From Zoogloeaceae bacterium (lineage in GTDB: Bacteria; Pseudomonadota; Gammaproteobacteria; Burkholderiales; Rhodocyclaceae): DNA of 11,319 nt. Positions 6,805 to 11,319 of this stretch are shown in pieces. The notes under the pieces are model-generated. The model did no database searches, was not told where the DNA came from, and was given only the letters and a program-made list of their open reading frames with translations. The stretch spans positions 1 through 11,319 of the forward strand of contig JAISPO010000066.1 in the NCBI GenBank assembly GCA_031274855.1, in the 5' to 3' direction. The number at the start of each line of letters is the position of its first letter. The stretch's first letter is position 1. Position numbers and translations under genes: made by a program.

Positions 6805-7544
6805 GCGTGTTTCTTGCCGTCCGGCACGAACACATAGCCGAAGCCCCAGACGGTCTGGATGTAGCGCGGCTTGGCGGGATCGTCTTCGACCAGCTTGCGC
6901 AGCCGCGATACCTGCACATCAATGGAGCGGTCGAAAACATCGTATTCACGGCCACGCCCCAGCTCCATCAGCTTGTCACGCGAGAGCGGCTTGCGGGCAT
7001 GGTCGACCAGCACTTTGAGGAGTCCGAATTCGCCAGTGGTCAGGATGCTGGCATTGCCGTCGCGGATGAGCTCGCGGGTGCCGAGGTTGACCGTGATGCT
7101 GCCGAAGGAGACGATTTCTTCAGCATCCGCCGGAGCGCCGGGCGGCGGCGGGGCGGTGCGGCGGCGCAGGACGGCATGAATACGCGCCACCAGTTCACGC
7201 GGGTTGAACGGCTTGGGCAGGTAATCGTCGGTGCCCAGTTCAAGGCCGACGATGCGGTCGATTTCATCGCCTTTGGCGGTCAGCATGATGATGGCGACTT
7301 CGTTTTTTTCGGCGCGCAAACGGCGGCAAATCGACAGGCCATCTTCGCCCGGCATCATCAGGTCAAGCACGATCAGGTCGTAGAGTTCCCGCGCCATGGC
7401 GCGATCCATCGCTTCGCCGCTTTCCACGGCCTTGACCGTGAAACCCTGCTCGCGCAGGTAACGGTCGAGAAGCTGGCGCAGGCGCAGATCGTCATCGACG
7501 ACGAGAATTTTTCGGGTTTTGTCGGCAGGGGTATCCATAGGCAT
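6801..7544 (-). CDS. ompR: OmpR-family response regulator
   Basis: This 247-residue response regulator has a receiver domain and a winged-helix DNA-binding domain. The receiver shows acidic residues D17-D19, phosphoacceptor D61 (IVLDLMMPGEDG), T89 and K111. A proline-rich linker (RTAPPPPGAP) precedes the C-terminal wing (about 144-244), with DVFDRSIDVQVSRLRKLVED and the terminal YIQTVWGFGYVF typical of OmpR itself. The start is uncertain: ATG 7544 or ATG 7538 both fit an AGGA just upstream, while an upstream ATG at 7592 adds 16 atypical residues within the putative promoter. OmpR binds tandem 10-bp direct repeats, and one such pair lies 38 bp upstream (7583-7602), so autoregulation is plausible. 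Confidence 0.94.
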   Translation of the reverse strand: MPMDTPADKTRKILVVDDDLRLRQLLDRYLREQGFTVKAVESGEAMDRAMARELYDLIVLDLMMPGEDGLSICRRLRAEKNEVAIIMLTAKGDEIDRIVGLELGTDDYLPKPFNPRELVARIHAVLRRRTAPPPPGAPADAEEIVSFGSITVNLGTRELIRDGNASILTTGEFGLLKVLVDHARKPLSRDKLMELGRGREYDVFDRSIDVQVSRLRKLVEDDPAKPRYIQTVWGFGYVFVPDGKKHA

Positions 7545-7582
7545 AAATCCTAGCCTGATCGGGCGATTTGTGCGAGCCAACC

Positions 7583-7602
7583 TTACAAACAATTACAAAA
7601 CT
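7583..7602. promoter_or_regulatory. Tandem 10-bp TTACAAA repeat, candidate OmpR operator
   Basis: TTACAAACAA (7583-7592) and TTACAAAACT (7593-7602) repeat head to tail with a 10-bp period, the arrangement used by OmpR-family dimers (GTTACANNNN-type half sites). The pair lies between ompR and the divergent small exported gene. It would be centred about 48 bp upstream of the inferred start of the small gene and would overlap the candidate ompR -10. Activation one way and autoregulation the other is inference. Confidence 0.45.
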
Positions 7603-7619
7603 CGGCCATGCGCCTTGAA
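7592..7619 (-). promoter_or_regulatory. Candidate ompR promoter
   Basis: On the minus strand TTCAAG (7614-7619) is a poor -35 (3/6) and TGTAAT (7592-7597) a fair -10 (5/6), separated by 16 bp. The -10 lies within the tandem TTACAAA repeat, so a bound regulator would compete with polymerase. This would give a leader of about 40 nt with the AGGA ribosome site, unlike the leaderless-looking genes elsewhere in the window. Confidence 0.3.
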
Positions 7620-7627
7620 AAATGGCC

Positions 7628-7633
7628 TACGAT
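7628..7633 (+). promoter_or_regulatory. Candidate -10 element of the small exported gene
   Basis: TACGAT ends 7 nt before the ATG at 7641, so transcription would begin at or next to the start codon. No -35 hexamer is seen. The TTACAAA tandem repeat occupies the activator position just upstream. Confidence 0.3.
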
Positions 7634-7640
7634 AACGCCC

Positions 7641-7970
7641 ATGAAAACTCGTCTCGGCATATTTGCGTTTATCGGATTAACTGCCTTCCTGACGGCGACA
7701 GCGGGATACGCTGACCCACAGGGCGGCCCGCGTTCCGGCGGGCGTCCACCAAGCGGTGCTGCCGCGCAAGAAGGCGATGGTATGCGCGCGGAACGCATGG
7801 GGCGGATGCACCGGTTCCGCCGTCACGAGTCGGCGCTGGGCCGCATGTCGCCTGAGGAATGCCGCCAGTTGCGCCTTGAGATTCGGGCTGCCCGCGAGGG
7901 CATCTATCAGCAATCGCTACCCCCGCCGCCGCCTCCCCCTGCGCCGCCTCCTTCTACGCCGGAGCCTTAG
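7641..7970 (+). CDS. Small exported protein with proline-rich tail, function unknown
   Basis: This 109-residue protein is not assignable to a known function. It has a clear signal peptide (MKTRLGIFAFIGLTAFLTAT) with likely cleavage after GYA at residue 24, a Gly/Arg/Met-rich middle, and a short helical motif MSPEECRQLRLEIRAAREGIY (69-89, with two residues of the helix on either side of the central QLRLEI). It ends in a run of prolines (94-104). The SPEE.RQLR..I..A motif recurs in small exported betaproteobacterial proteins, as far as I recall. The ATG at 7641 is chosen because it begins the signal peptide; an in-frame ATG at 7608 adds 11 residues without a hydrophobic start. It is divergent from ompR and may be controlled by it. 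The tail suggests interaction with protein or cell wall, which is speculative. Confidence 0.75.
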   Translation: MKTRLGIFAFIGLTAFLTATAGYADPQGGPRSGGRPPSGAAAQEGDGMRAERMGRMHRFRRHESALGRMSPEECRQLRLEIRAAREGIYQQSLPPPPPPPAPPPSTPEP

Positions 7971-7980
7971 CCCGCACCGG

Positions 7981-7986
7981 TAGAAT
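7981..7986 (+). promoter_or_regulatory. Candidate -10 element of tsaB
   Basis: TAGAAT is a 5/6 match to TATAAT and ends 7 nt before the preferred tsaB start at 7994. No convincing -35 is present 16-18 bp upstream, because that stretch encodes the proline tail of the previous gene. It may give a leaderless tsaB-rimI-udg mRNA. Confidence 0.35.
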
Positions 7987-7993
7987 GCAGGCC

Positions 7994-8659
7994 ATGCGCC
8001 TGCTTGCTCTCGAAACCGCCACTCATCGTTTATCCGTCGCCCTTTGGCTCGATGGCCGAGTCATTGAGCGATTCGCCGAGTTGCCCAATGGCAGTTCGGA
8101 ATGGCTGCTGCCCAACGTGCACAGTCTGCTGGCGGAAGCTGACATTAGTTTGACCGCGCTTGATGGCATCGCCTTCGGCGCAGGCCCGGGCAGCTTCACC
8201 GGCCTGCGGCTGGCGGCAGGTTGCGCGCAGGGTCTGGCTTACGGGTTGGATCTGCCGGTGCTGGGCATCAGCACGCTGGAGGCGTTGGCCTTCGCTTCCG
8301 GCGAGCCGCGGGTTTACGCCTGTCTCGACGCGCGCATGAATGAAGTCTATGTGGCCGCCTTCGAGAACGGCGTCGAAGTGATGACGCCCATCGTCTGCCC
8401 GCCTGAAGAAGCGCCCGTGCCGGAGGGCGCGGGGTGGATCGCTTGCGGCGATGGCTTTGCTCATTACGCAAATCGCCTGCCCCGCTTTGAGCGCGTCCGG
8501 CCCGAACTGCGGCCCACTGCCGCAGCGGTGGCGGCGCTGGCCGCGCCGCGTTTCACGCGCGGCGAAGGCGGGCCGGCAATAGAAGCGCAGCCTGTTTATG
8601 TGCGCGACAAAGTCGCCTTGACGACCGCCGAACGCCTCGAACGCGGAGGCCGAAAGTGA
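7994..8659 (+). CDS. tsaB: tRNA t6A biosynthesis protein TsaB
   Basis: TsaB (formerly YeaZ) is the scaffold partner of TsaD, TsaE and TsaC in making N6-threonylcarbamoyl-adenosine at position 37 of ANN-decoding tRNAs, an essential cytoplasmic modification. The 221-residue product begins MRLLALETATHRLSVAL, the usual first strand of this actin-like fold, and contains the family hallmark GAGPGSFTGLR at 62-72. Length is close to E. coli TsaB (231). I prefer ATG 7994 because homologues start right at this strand. ATG 7985 would add three residues and falls within the candidate -10 element. The stop overlaps the rimI start in GTGA, opening a three-gene operon. Confidence 0.93.
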   Translation: MRLLALETATHRLSVALWLDGRVIERFAELPNGSSEWLLPNVHSLLAEADISLTALDGIAFGAGPGSFTGLRLAAGCAQGLAYGLDLPVLGISTLEALAFASGEPRVYACLDARMNEVYVAAFENGVEVMTPIVCPPEEAPVPEGAGWIACGDGFAHYANRLPRFERVRPELRPTAAAVAALAAPRFTRGEGGPAIEAQPVYVRDKVALTTAERLERGGRK

Positions 8660-9099
8660 GCCTGCCCGAATTCGAATTACTGCCGATGCGCGAAACCGAC
8701 CTCGACGCCGCTGCCGCGATTGAGCAATGCGCTCACCGGTTTCCCTGGACGCGGGGCAACTTCGACGATTCCTTCAAGGCCGGTCATAGCGCCTGGGTAC
8801 TGCGCGAGGGCAATGTGCTGATCGGTTACGGCTTACTGATGATGTCGGGCGATGACGCTGACCTGCTCAACATCACCATCGCGCCCGAAGCGCAGCGGCG
8901 CGGCTGGGGCCTGTTGCTGCTCGATCACCTGTTTACCGTTGCCCGCCGCCACGGCGCGACCCGCATGATCCTCGAAGTCCGTCAAGGCAACGATGCCGCT
9001 TTGGCGCTTTACCGGCACGCCGGTTTTGCCGAAATCGGGCGGCGTCGCGCCTACTATCAAGGAAAGGAAGACGCCATCGTGATGGCGCATGAACTATGA
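8656..9099 (+). CDS. rimI: Ribosomal protein S18 N-acetyltransferase RimI
   Basis: RimI is a GNAT acetyltransferase that moves the acetyl group of acetyl-CoA to the N-terminal alanine of ribosomal protein S18. The 147-residue product (E. coli, 148) shows the acetyl-CoA loop QRRGWG at 80-85, following the NITIAPE strand. The catalytic pair E107 (ILEVRQ) and Y119 (ALYRHAGF) corresponds to E. coli Glu103 and Tyr115. The ending RRAYYQGKEDAIVMAHEL is typical. The start is GTG at 8656, overlapping the tsaB stop, with GGAGG at 8645-8649 six bases before it. The ATGA overlap with udg at its end implies co-translation of all three genes. Confidence 0.94.
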   Translation: MSLPEFELLPMRETDLDAAAAIEQCAHRFPWTRGNFDDSFKAGHSAWVLREGNVLIGYGLLMMSGDDADLLNITIAPEAQRRGWGLLLLDHLFTVARRHGATRMILEVRQGNDAALALYRHAGFAEIGRRRAYYQGKEDAIVMAHEL

Positions 9100-9818
9100 A
9101 CCGGCGTGAAAGCATTTTGCGTGAAATGGGTCTCGGCCCAAGCTGGCAACTGCGCGACAGACCGGCGGAAGCCGTCGCCGCGCCTGCCGCCGCAACAGAA
9201 ATGCCGCCGCAGCAGGCGCCTGTCTCGGCGGATGATCGCGCCGCGCTCATCGCAAAAATGGACTGGGATCAACTCAAAGCCGCGGTAGCTGATTGCCGCG
9301 CCTGCGCCCTGTGCAAAGCACGCAAGCAGGCGGTGCTCGGCGTTGGCGACATCGAAGCGGATTGGTTGTTCATCGGCGAAGGGCCGGGCGCGGAAGAGGA
9401 CGAACGCGGCGAACCCTTCGTCGGCCAAGCCGGAAAACTGCTCGACGCCATGCTCGACGCCATCGGCCTCAAGCGCGGTGACAACGTCTACATCGGCAAC
9501 GCCGTCAAATGCCGTCCGCCCAGCAACCGCACGCCGGAACCTGAAGAAACGGCCACCTGCTGGCCCTTCCTGCAACGGCAAATCGAACTCATCAAACCCA
9601 AACTCATCATCGCTCTGGGCCGTCCCGCCGCGCAAACGCTACTGCAAAGCGAAGTGAAAATTTCATCCTCGCGCGGCAGACTATTCGACTACCAAGGCAC
9701 CCCTGTCGCCGTGACCTACCACCCCGCCTACCTGCTGCGCAACCTCCCCGACAAAGCCCGCGCTTGGGAAGACCTCTGTTTCATCAGGTTTCAGGGTTCA
9801 GGTTCCAGGATTCAGTAA
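9096..9818 (+). CDS. udg: Family 4 uracil-DNA glycosylase (4Fe-4S), with repeat-derived C-terminus
   Basis: This enzyme cuts uracil from DNA, protecting against cytosine deamination. The 240-residue product has the iron-sulfur ligands of family 4: C67-X2-C70 and C139-X15-C155. Motif 1, GEGPGAEEDERGEPFVG, is at 94-110, and the catalytic-loop HPAYLLRN at 209-216. About 60 residues precede the core, including REMGLGPSWQLR, a common extension in proteobacterial homologues. ATG 9096 overlaps the rimI stop. The last 12 or so residues are odd: FQGSGSRIQ is encoded by a heptad TCAGGTT repeat array (9784-9815), so the original end was probably replaced or extended when this array arose. Core residues are unaffected, so activity is likely kept. 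Confidence 0.94.
   Translation: MNRRESILREMGLGPSWQLRDRPAEAVAAPAAATEMPPQQAPVSADDRAALIAKMDWDQLKAAVADCRACALCKARKQAVLGVGDIEADWLFIGEGPGAEEDERGEPFVGQAGKLLDAMLDAIGLKRGDNVYIGNAVKCRPPSNRTPEPEETATCWPFLQRQIELIKPKLIIALGRPAAQTLLQSEVKISSSRGRLFDYQGTPVAVTYHPAYLLRNLPDKARAWEDLCFIRFQGSGSRIQ
9784..9815. repeat. Heptad array (TCAGGTT-like, about 4.5 units) at the 3' end of udg
   Basis: The units are TCAGGTT, TCAGGGT, TCAGGTT, CCAGGAT and TCAG, in exact 7-bp phase. The array encodes the last residues of the glycosylase, and the TAA stop follows directly. Reverse-complement copies of the same heptads occur at 9872-9886, so the two arrays form an inverted pair around a central hairpin. Confidence 0.8.
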
Positions 9819-9821
9819 GTT

Positions 9822-9850
9822 TGTTGAGGCTCGCGGCGCGAGCCTCAACA
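9822..9850. terminator. 13-bp perfect stem with 3-nt loop after udg
   Basis: Arms 9822-9834 and 9838-9850 (TGTTGAGGCTCGC and its complement) pair perfectly around GGC. It begins 4 bp after the udg stop and is the strongest hairpin in the window. No T-run follows on either strand, so it is not a textbook intrinsic terminator. It could still end the tsaB-rimI-udg transcript, protect its 3' end, or be the core of the inverted heptad repeat. Confidence 0.5.
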
Positions 9851-9871
9851 CCAAAAACTGTAACCCGGACC

Positions 9872-9886
9872 CTGAATCCTGAACCC
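9872..9886. repeat. Inverted partner of the heptad array
   Basis: CTGAATCCT (9872-9880) complements AGGATTCAG at 9807-9815, and CCTGAACCC (9878-9886) complements GGGTTCAGG at 9794-9802. With the hairpin at 9822-9850 between the arms, the stretch 9784-9886 forms one compound inverted repeat of about 100 bp. Confidence 0.7.
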
Positions 9887-9914
9887 CGTTTCGTCCTTCC
9901 CGCGACTCACTTCA

Positions 9915-9930
9915 CCCCGTCATTCCCGCG
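9915..9930. repeat. Solo half of a CGTCATTCCCGCG element
   Basis: The sequence reads CCCCGTCATTCCCGCG without a matching right arm. It lies 24 bp before, and in the same orientation as, the left end of the full palindrome at 9942, and shares its CCCCGTCATTCC start. It looks like a truncated or partly deleted copy. Confidence 0.6.
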
Positions 9931-9941
9931 CCCCAAACCCC

Positions 9942-10016
9942 GTCATTCCGCGCGTAGTCGCGGAATCCATGCGGCGTCTGGATTCTGCGACTGCGCTTCG
10001 CTTCGCGCAGAATGAC
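9942..10016. repeat. 75-bp REP/MITE-like compound palindrome
   Basis: The outer ends GTCATTC (9942-9948) and GAATGAC (10010-10016) are inverted. Inside are two perfect 8-bp hairpins, ATTCCGCG/CGCGGAAT (9945-9952 with 9959-9966) and ATTCTGCG/CGCAGAAT (9982-9989 with 10006-10013). A 7-bp hairpin, GAATCCA/TGGATTC (9963-9969 with 9979-9985), overlaps both. The ends resemble the GTCATTCC...GGAATCCA palindromes scattered in many beta- and gammaproteobacterial genomes. No transposase is encoded, so any mobility would be in trans. Confidence 0.75.
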
Positions 10017-10030
10017 AACCAGACCTCCAT

Positions 10031-10063
10031 CGTCATTCCCGCACGTTCCTGGCGGGAATCCAG
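10031..10063. repeat. CGTCATTCCCGC...GCGGGAATCCAG palindrome
   Basis: ATTCCCGC (10035-10042) and GCGGGAAT (10052-10059) form a perfect 8-bp stem with a 9-nt loop, flanked by CGTC and CCAG. It is a shorter relative of the element at 9942-10016 and also recalls neisserial ATTCCC-N8-GGGAAT repeats. It probably belongs to a dispersed family. Confidence 0.7.
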
Positions 10064-10085
10064 CGGCTTTGGTTCTGGAAAGAAA

Positions 10086-10121
10086 TTCTGCTGACCCTTT
10101 ATCACTGATGATCGGGCAGAA
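10086..10121 (-). terminator. Candidate terminator at the end of the secreted-protein gene
   Basis: On the minus strand TTCTG then CCC pair with GGG then CAGAA (10114-10121 with 10086-10097) across a 4-nt bulge, followed by the T-rich ATTTCTTTCC. The structure contains the stop codon of the secreted-protein gene. The bulge and interrupted T-tract make it a weak call, and it may instead be the edge of the repeat island. Confidence 0.35.
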
Positions 10122-11004
10122 CACTTCGTTTTTTACTGCCCGGCAACAACCATTCCGTGTCATTTGGACAGTATTTATATCGAATTCTGGATTGCGCTAC
10201 CAGATCATCTTTAATTTTGTCGAACGCATCTGATTTTAACACATGAATATGGTAAATGAGCTGAACTCTATGACCTTCCGCCTCTCCTTCGAGAACGAAA
10301 CGATCCGAGCCAATGTAAGCTTGGTTCGGGAAATAATAATATCCATACTTAAAATTCAATAATGTCCCATGCTTCGGGGATTCCAATGTTTTTATTTTTA
10401 TGCCATCAACAAGATCAATAGAGGTATAATCAAACCTGTCATTCACGAGTACTTCTGCGGGAATAGGTTGCCCACGATAATCTACCAAATCCGGATCAAC
10501 CAGATAAAATGCTTGATAGACATCCAATTTAGGAGAAATTGTATATTTGTAAGATAAGCGCACATCAGGATCACTATCATCACTATCGCGAGTAATAATT
10601 TCTTTAAATGACGATATATCGATCTTTGGCGCAAGTATTGCATTACAAACACCCACTCTTGCGTAATACCCACTTTCTCTTTTCTGGCTTGTGTGAGGCG
10701 CATTGGATTGAGCAACGATAGTGACCGGCTGTTGGTAGTCCGCAGGTGGTAAGTCAATGAAAAACATGTCTACCCATTCCTTGTAAGAATTTAAGAACTC
10801 GTTCAAATCATCCAGAGCAGCCTCACAATTAAAGGGGCCGGGTTCGATTTTCTTTTCCGCGAACGATTGAAAAGAGTTCGATGCCGCCTCATTTCCAGCG
10901 TTCGCCAGCACGGGTAATGGGCTGGCGGTCAACAGGCCAGACAGTAGGGCGATCCGCAAGAAAATAACTGTTGCGCGGCGTGTGACATGGTTGGGCGTTT
11001 GCAT
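10102..11004 (-). CDS. Secreted hypothetical protein with Ig/cadherin-like segment
   Basis: I do not recognise this 300-residue protein. It has a signal peptide (hydrophobic residues 12-29, likely cleavage near VLA/NA at 35). The mature part is acidic and rich in Tyr and Asp. Residues about 200-256 (ESPKHGTLLNF, then YYYFPNQAYIGSDRFVLEG and QLIYHIHV) have the layout of Ig-like or cadherin-like repeats of bacterial surface proteins (HGTL...Y.P...Y.G.D.F). Three cysteines (C60, C120, C279) could include a disulfide. The start at 11004 has AAGGAG seven bases upstream. The gene is visibly AT-richer than its neighbours and lies between a repeat island and an antitoxin gene, which fits acquired or accessory DNA. 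The C-terminal KKRSVLPDHQ abuts repeats and may not be ancestral. It is probably periplasmic or extracellular. Confidence 0.8.
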   Translation of the reverse strand: MQTPNHVTRRATVIFLRIALLSGLLTASPLPVLANAGNEAASNSFQSFAEKKIEPGPFNCEAALDDLNEFLNSYKEWVDMFFIDLPPADYQQPVTIVAQSNAPHTSQKRESGYYARVGVCNAILAPKIDISSFKEIITRDSDDSDPDVRLSYKYTISPKLDVYQAFYLVDPDLVDYRGQPIPAEVLVNDRFDYTSIDLVDGIKIKTLESPKHGTLLNFKYGYYYFPNQAYIGSDRFVLEGEAEGHRVQLIYHIHVLKSDAFDKIKDDLVAQSRIRYKYCPNDTEWLLPGSKKRSVLPDHQ

Positions 11005-11054
11005 GATTTGGCTCCTTGTGTCGTTCCCTTCTCAGTCCACATTGAAGCAGTAGA

Positions 11055-11114
11055 TTGTGGCAAAAATCTGTCCAAATTCTGGCAAACCGCTGACGAATTG
11101 TGGCAAAAAATGGC
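11055..11114. repeat. Phased TTNTGGCAAA direct repeats upstream of the secreted-protein gene
   Basis: TTGTGGCAAAAA occurs at 11055-11066 and 11098-11109, TTCTGGCAAA at 11077-11086, and a partial TGGCAA at 11111-11116. The TGGC cores start at 11058, 11080, 11101 and 11111, giving steps of 22, 21 and 10 bp, close to two, two and one helical turns. The array begins 50 bp upstream of the secreted-protein start. This looks like an operator for a cooperatively binding regulator, but no regulator can be named. Confidence 0.55.
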
Positions 11115-11166
11115 AATCGTTACGCAGGCGGTCGGCACACCCTCTTTGGGCAGAAGGCTTGGTTTC

Positions 11167-11227
11167 GATAGACAGAAATATCCAGTTCGGATAGACTCCC
11201 GAGCTATCTAGTCAGACCTGTCTAGTC
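11167..11227. repeat. GATAGAC and TCTAGTC repeats upstream of the antitoxin
   Basis: GATAGAC occurs at 11167-11173 and 11190-11196. TCTAGTC occurs at 11207-11213 and 11221-11227. AGACT (11193-11197) and AGTCT (11224-11228) are inverted. Phd/YefM antitoxins repress their own operons through short repeats or palindromes just upstream, so this may be the operator. The limits are uncertain. Confidence 0.4.
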
Positions 11228-11244
11228 TTAAAAGGCGATCCATT

Positions 11245-11319
11245 ATGCAAAGCTGGCAAATGCAAACGGCCAAGGCGCGGTTTTCGGAAGTCGTAAAGTC
11301 TGCCGCTCAAAAGGGGCCG
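11245..11319 (+). CDS. Phd/YefM-family antitoxin (5' part; cut by right edge)
   Basis: Only 25 codons are visible: MQSWQMQTAKARFSEVVKSA followed by AQKGP, open to the edge. The pattern W.(M/V)Q.AKARFSE(V/L)...A...GP is the N-terminal DNA-binding helix region of Phd/YefM (StbD-like) antitoxins, which neutralise a toxin encoded directly downstream and repress the operon. AAAGG, about nine bases upstream, supports the ATG at 11245. The expected toxin (RelE/ParE, Doc or PIN type) would lie outside the window, so the system cannot be typed here. Confidence 0.82.
   Translation, partial: MQSWQMQTAKARFSEVVKSAAQKGP

Noticed and set aside
9901..10063. CRISPR-like array of repeated GTCATTCC units
   Set aside because: The units differ in length, are palindromic with both arms inside each element, and have no regular unique spacers. 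They are REP/MITE-type palindromes.
11055..11116. Replication-origin iterons
   Set aside because: There are too few copies, no Rep or DnaA gene or DnaA-box cluster nearby, and the context is chromosomal. An operator is the simpler reading.

Overview
The window looks like chromosomal DNA of a GC-rich, respiring proteobacterium, most likely a betaproteobacterium. The evidence is gene content and gene order: a regB-regA redox pair, Sco and PCuAC copper chaperones, an ompR-envZ pair, a tsaB-rimI-family 4 uracil-DNA glycosylase operon, and dispersed palindromes of the GTCATTCC...GGAATCCA type. This assignment is inference, since no rRNA or other marker is present. No tRNA, rRNA, CRISPR array or transposase gene was seen.

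Layout. (1) 1-1418, minus: an AlkK-like fatty acyl-CoA ligase, cut by the left edge. (2) 1490-1984, minus: ubiC (chorismate lyase, first step of ubiquinone synthesis), divergent from (3) 2086-3882, plus: regB-regA, a quinone/redox-sensing kinase and its regulator. (4) 3890-5429, minus: an overlapping three-gene operon of an uncharacterised membrane-anchored protein, Sco and PCuAC, probably for copper delivery to cytochrome oxidase. (5) 5491-7544, minus: ompR-envZ. (6) 7641-7970, plus: a small exported protein with a proline-rich tail. (7) 7994-9818, plus: tsaB-rimI-udg, joined by 4-bp overlaps. (8) 9784-10121: an island of repeats and palindromes that reaches into the 3' end of udg. (9) 10102-11004, minus: an AT-richer gene for a secreted protein with an Ig/cadherin-like segment. 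(10) 11245 to the right edge, plus: the first 25 codons of a Phd/YefM-family antitoxin.

How it may work together. Regions 2-4 read as one aerobic-respiration module: ubiquinone synthesis, a sensor of the quinone pool, and copper-centre assembly. The sequence gives this some support. A 15-bp match to the RegA/RegR-type box lies between ubiC and regB, and a second, better match lies upstream of the copper operon. Both are centred about 41-43 bp upstream of the starts inferred from nearby -10-like hexamers. A tandem 10-bp TTACAAA repeat between ompR and the small exported gene looks like an OmpR-family operator.

A further pattern is that ubiC, regB, the copper operon, the small exported gene and tsaB all have a -10-like hexamer only 6-9 nt before the start codon and no clear Shine-Dalgarno sequence. 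This suggests leaderless or nearly leaderless mRNAs. No wholly new multi-gene system is evident. The best novelty candidates are the uncharacterised first gene of the copper operon, the predicted RegA regulon including ubiC, and the orphan secreted protein with its phased upstream repeats.
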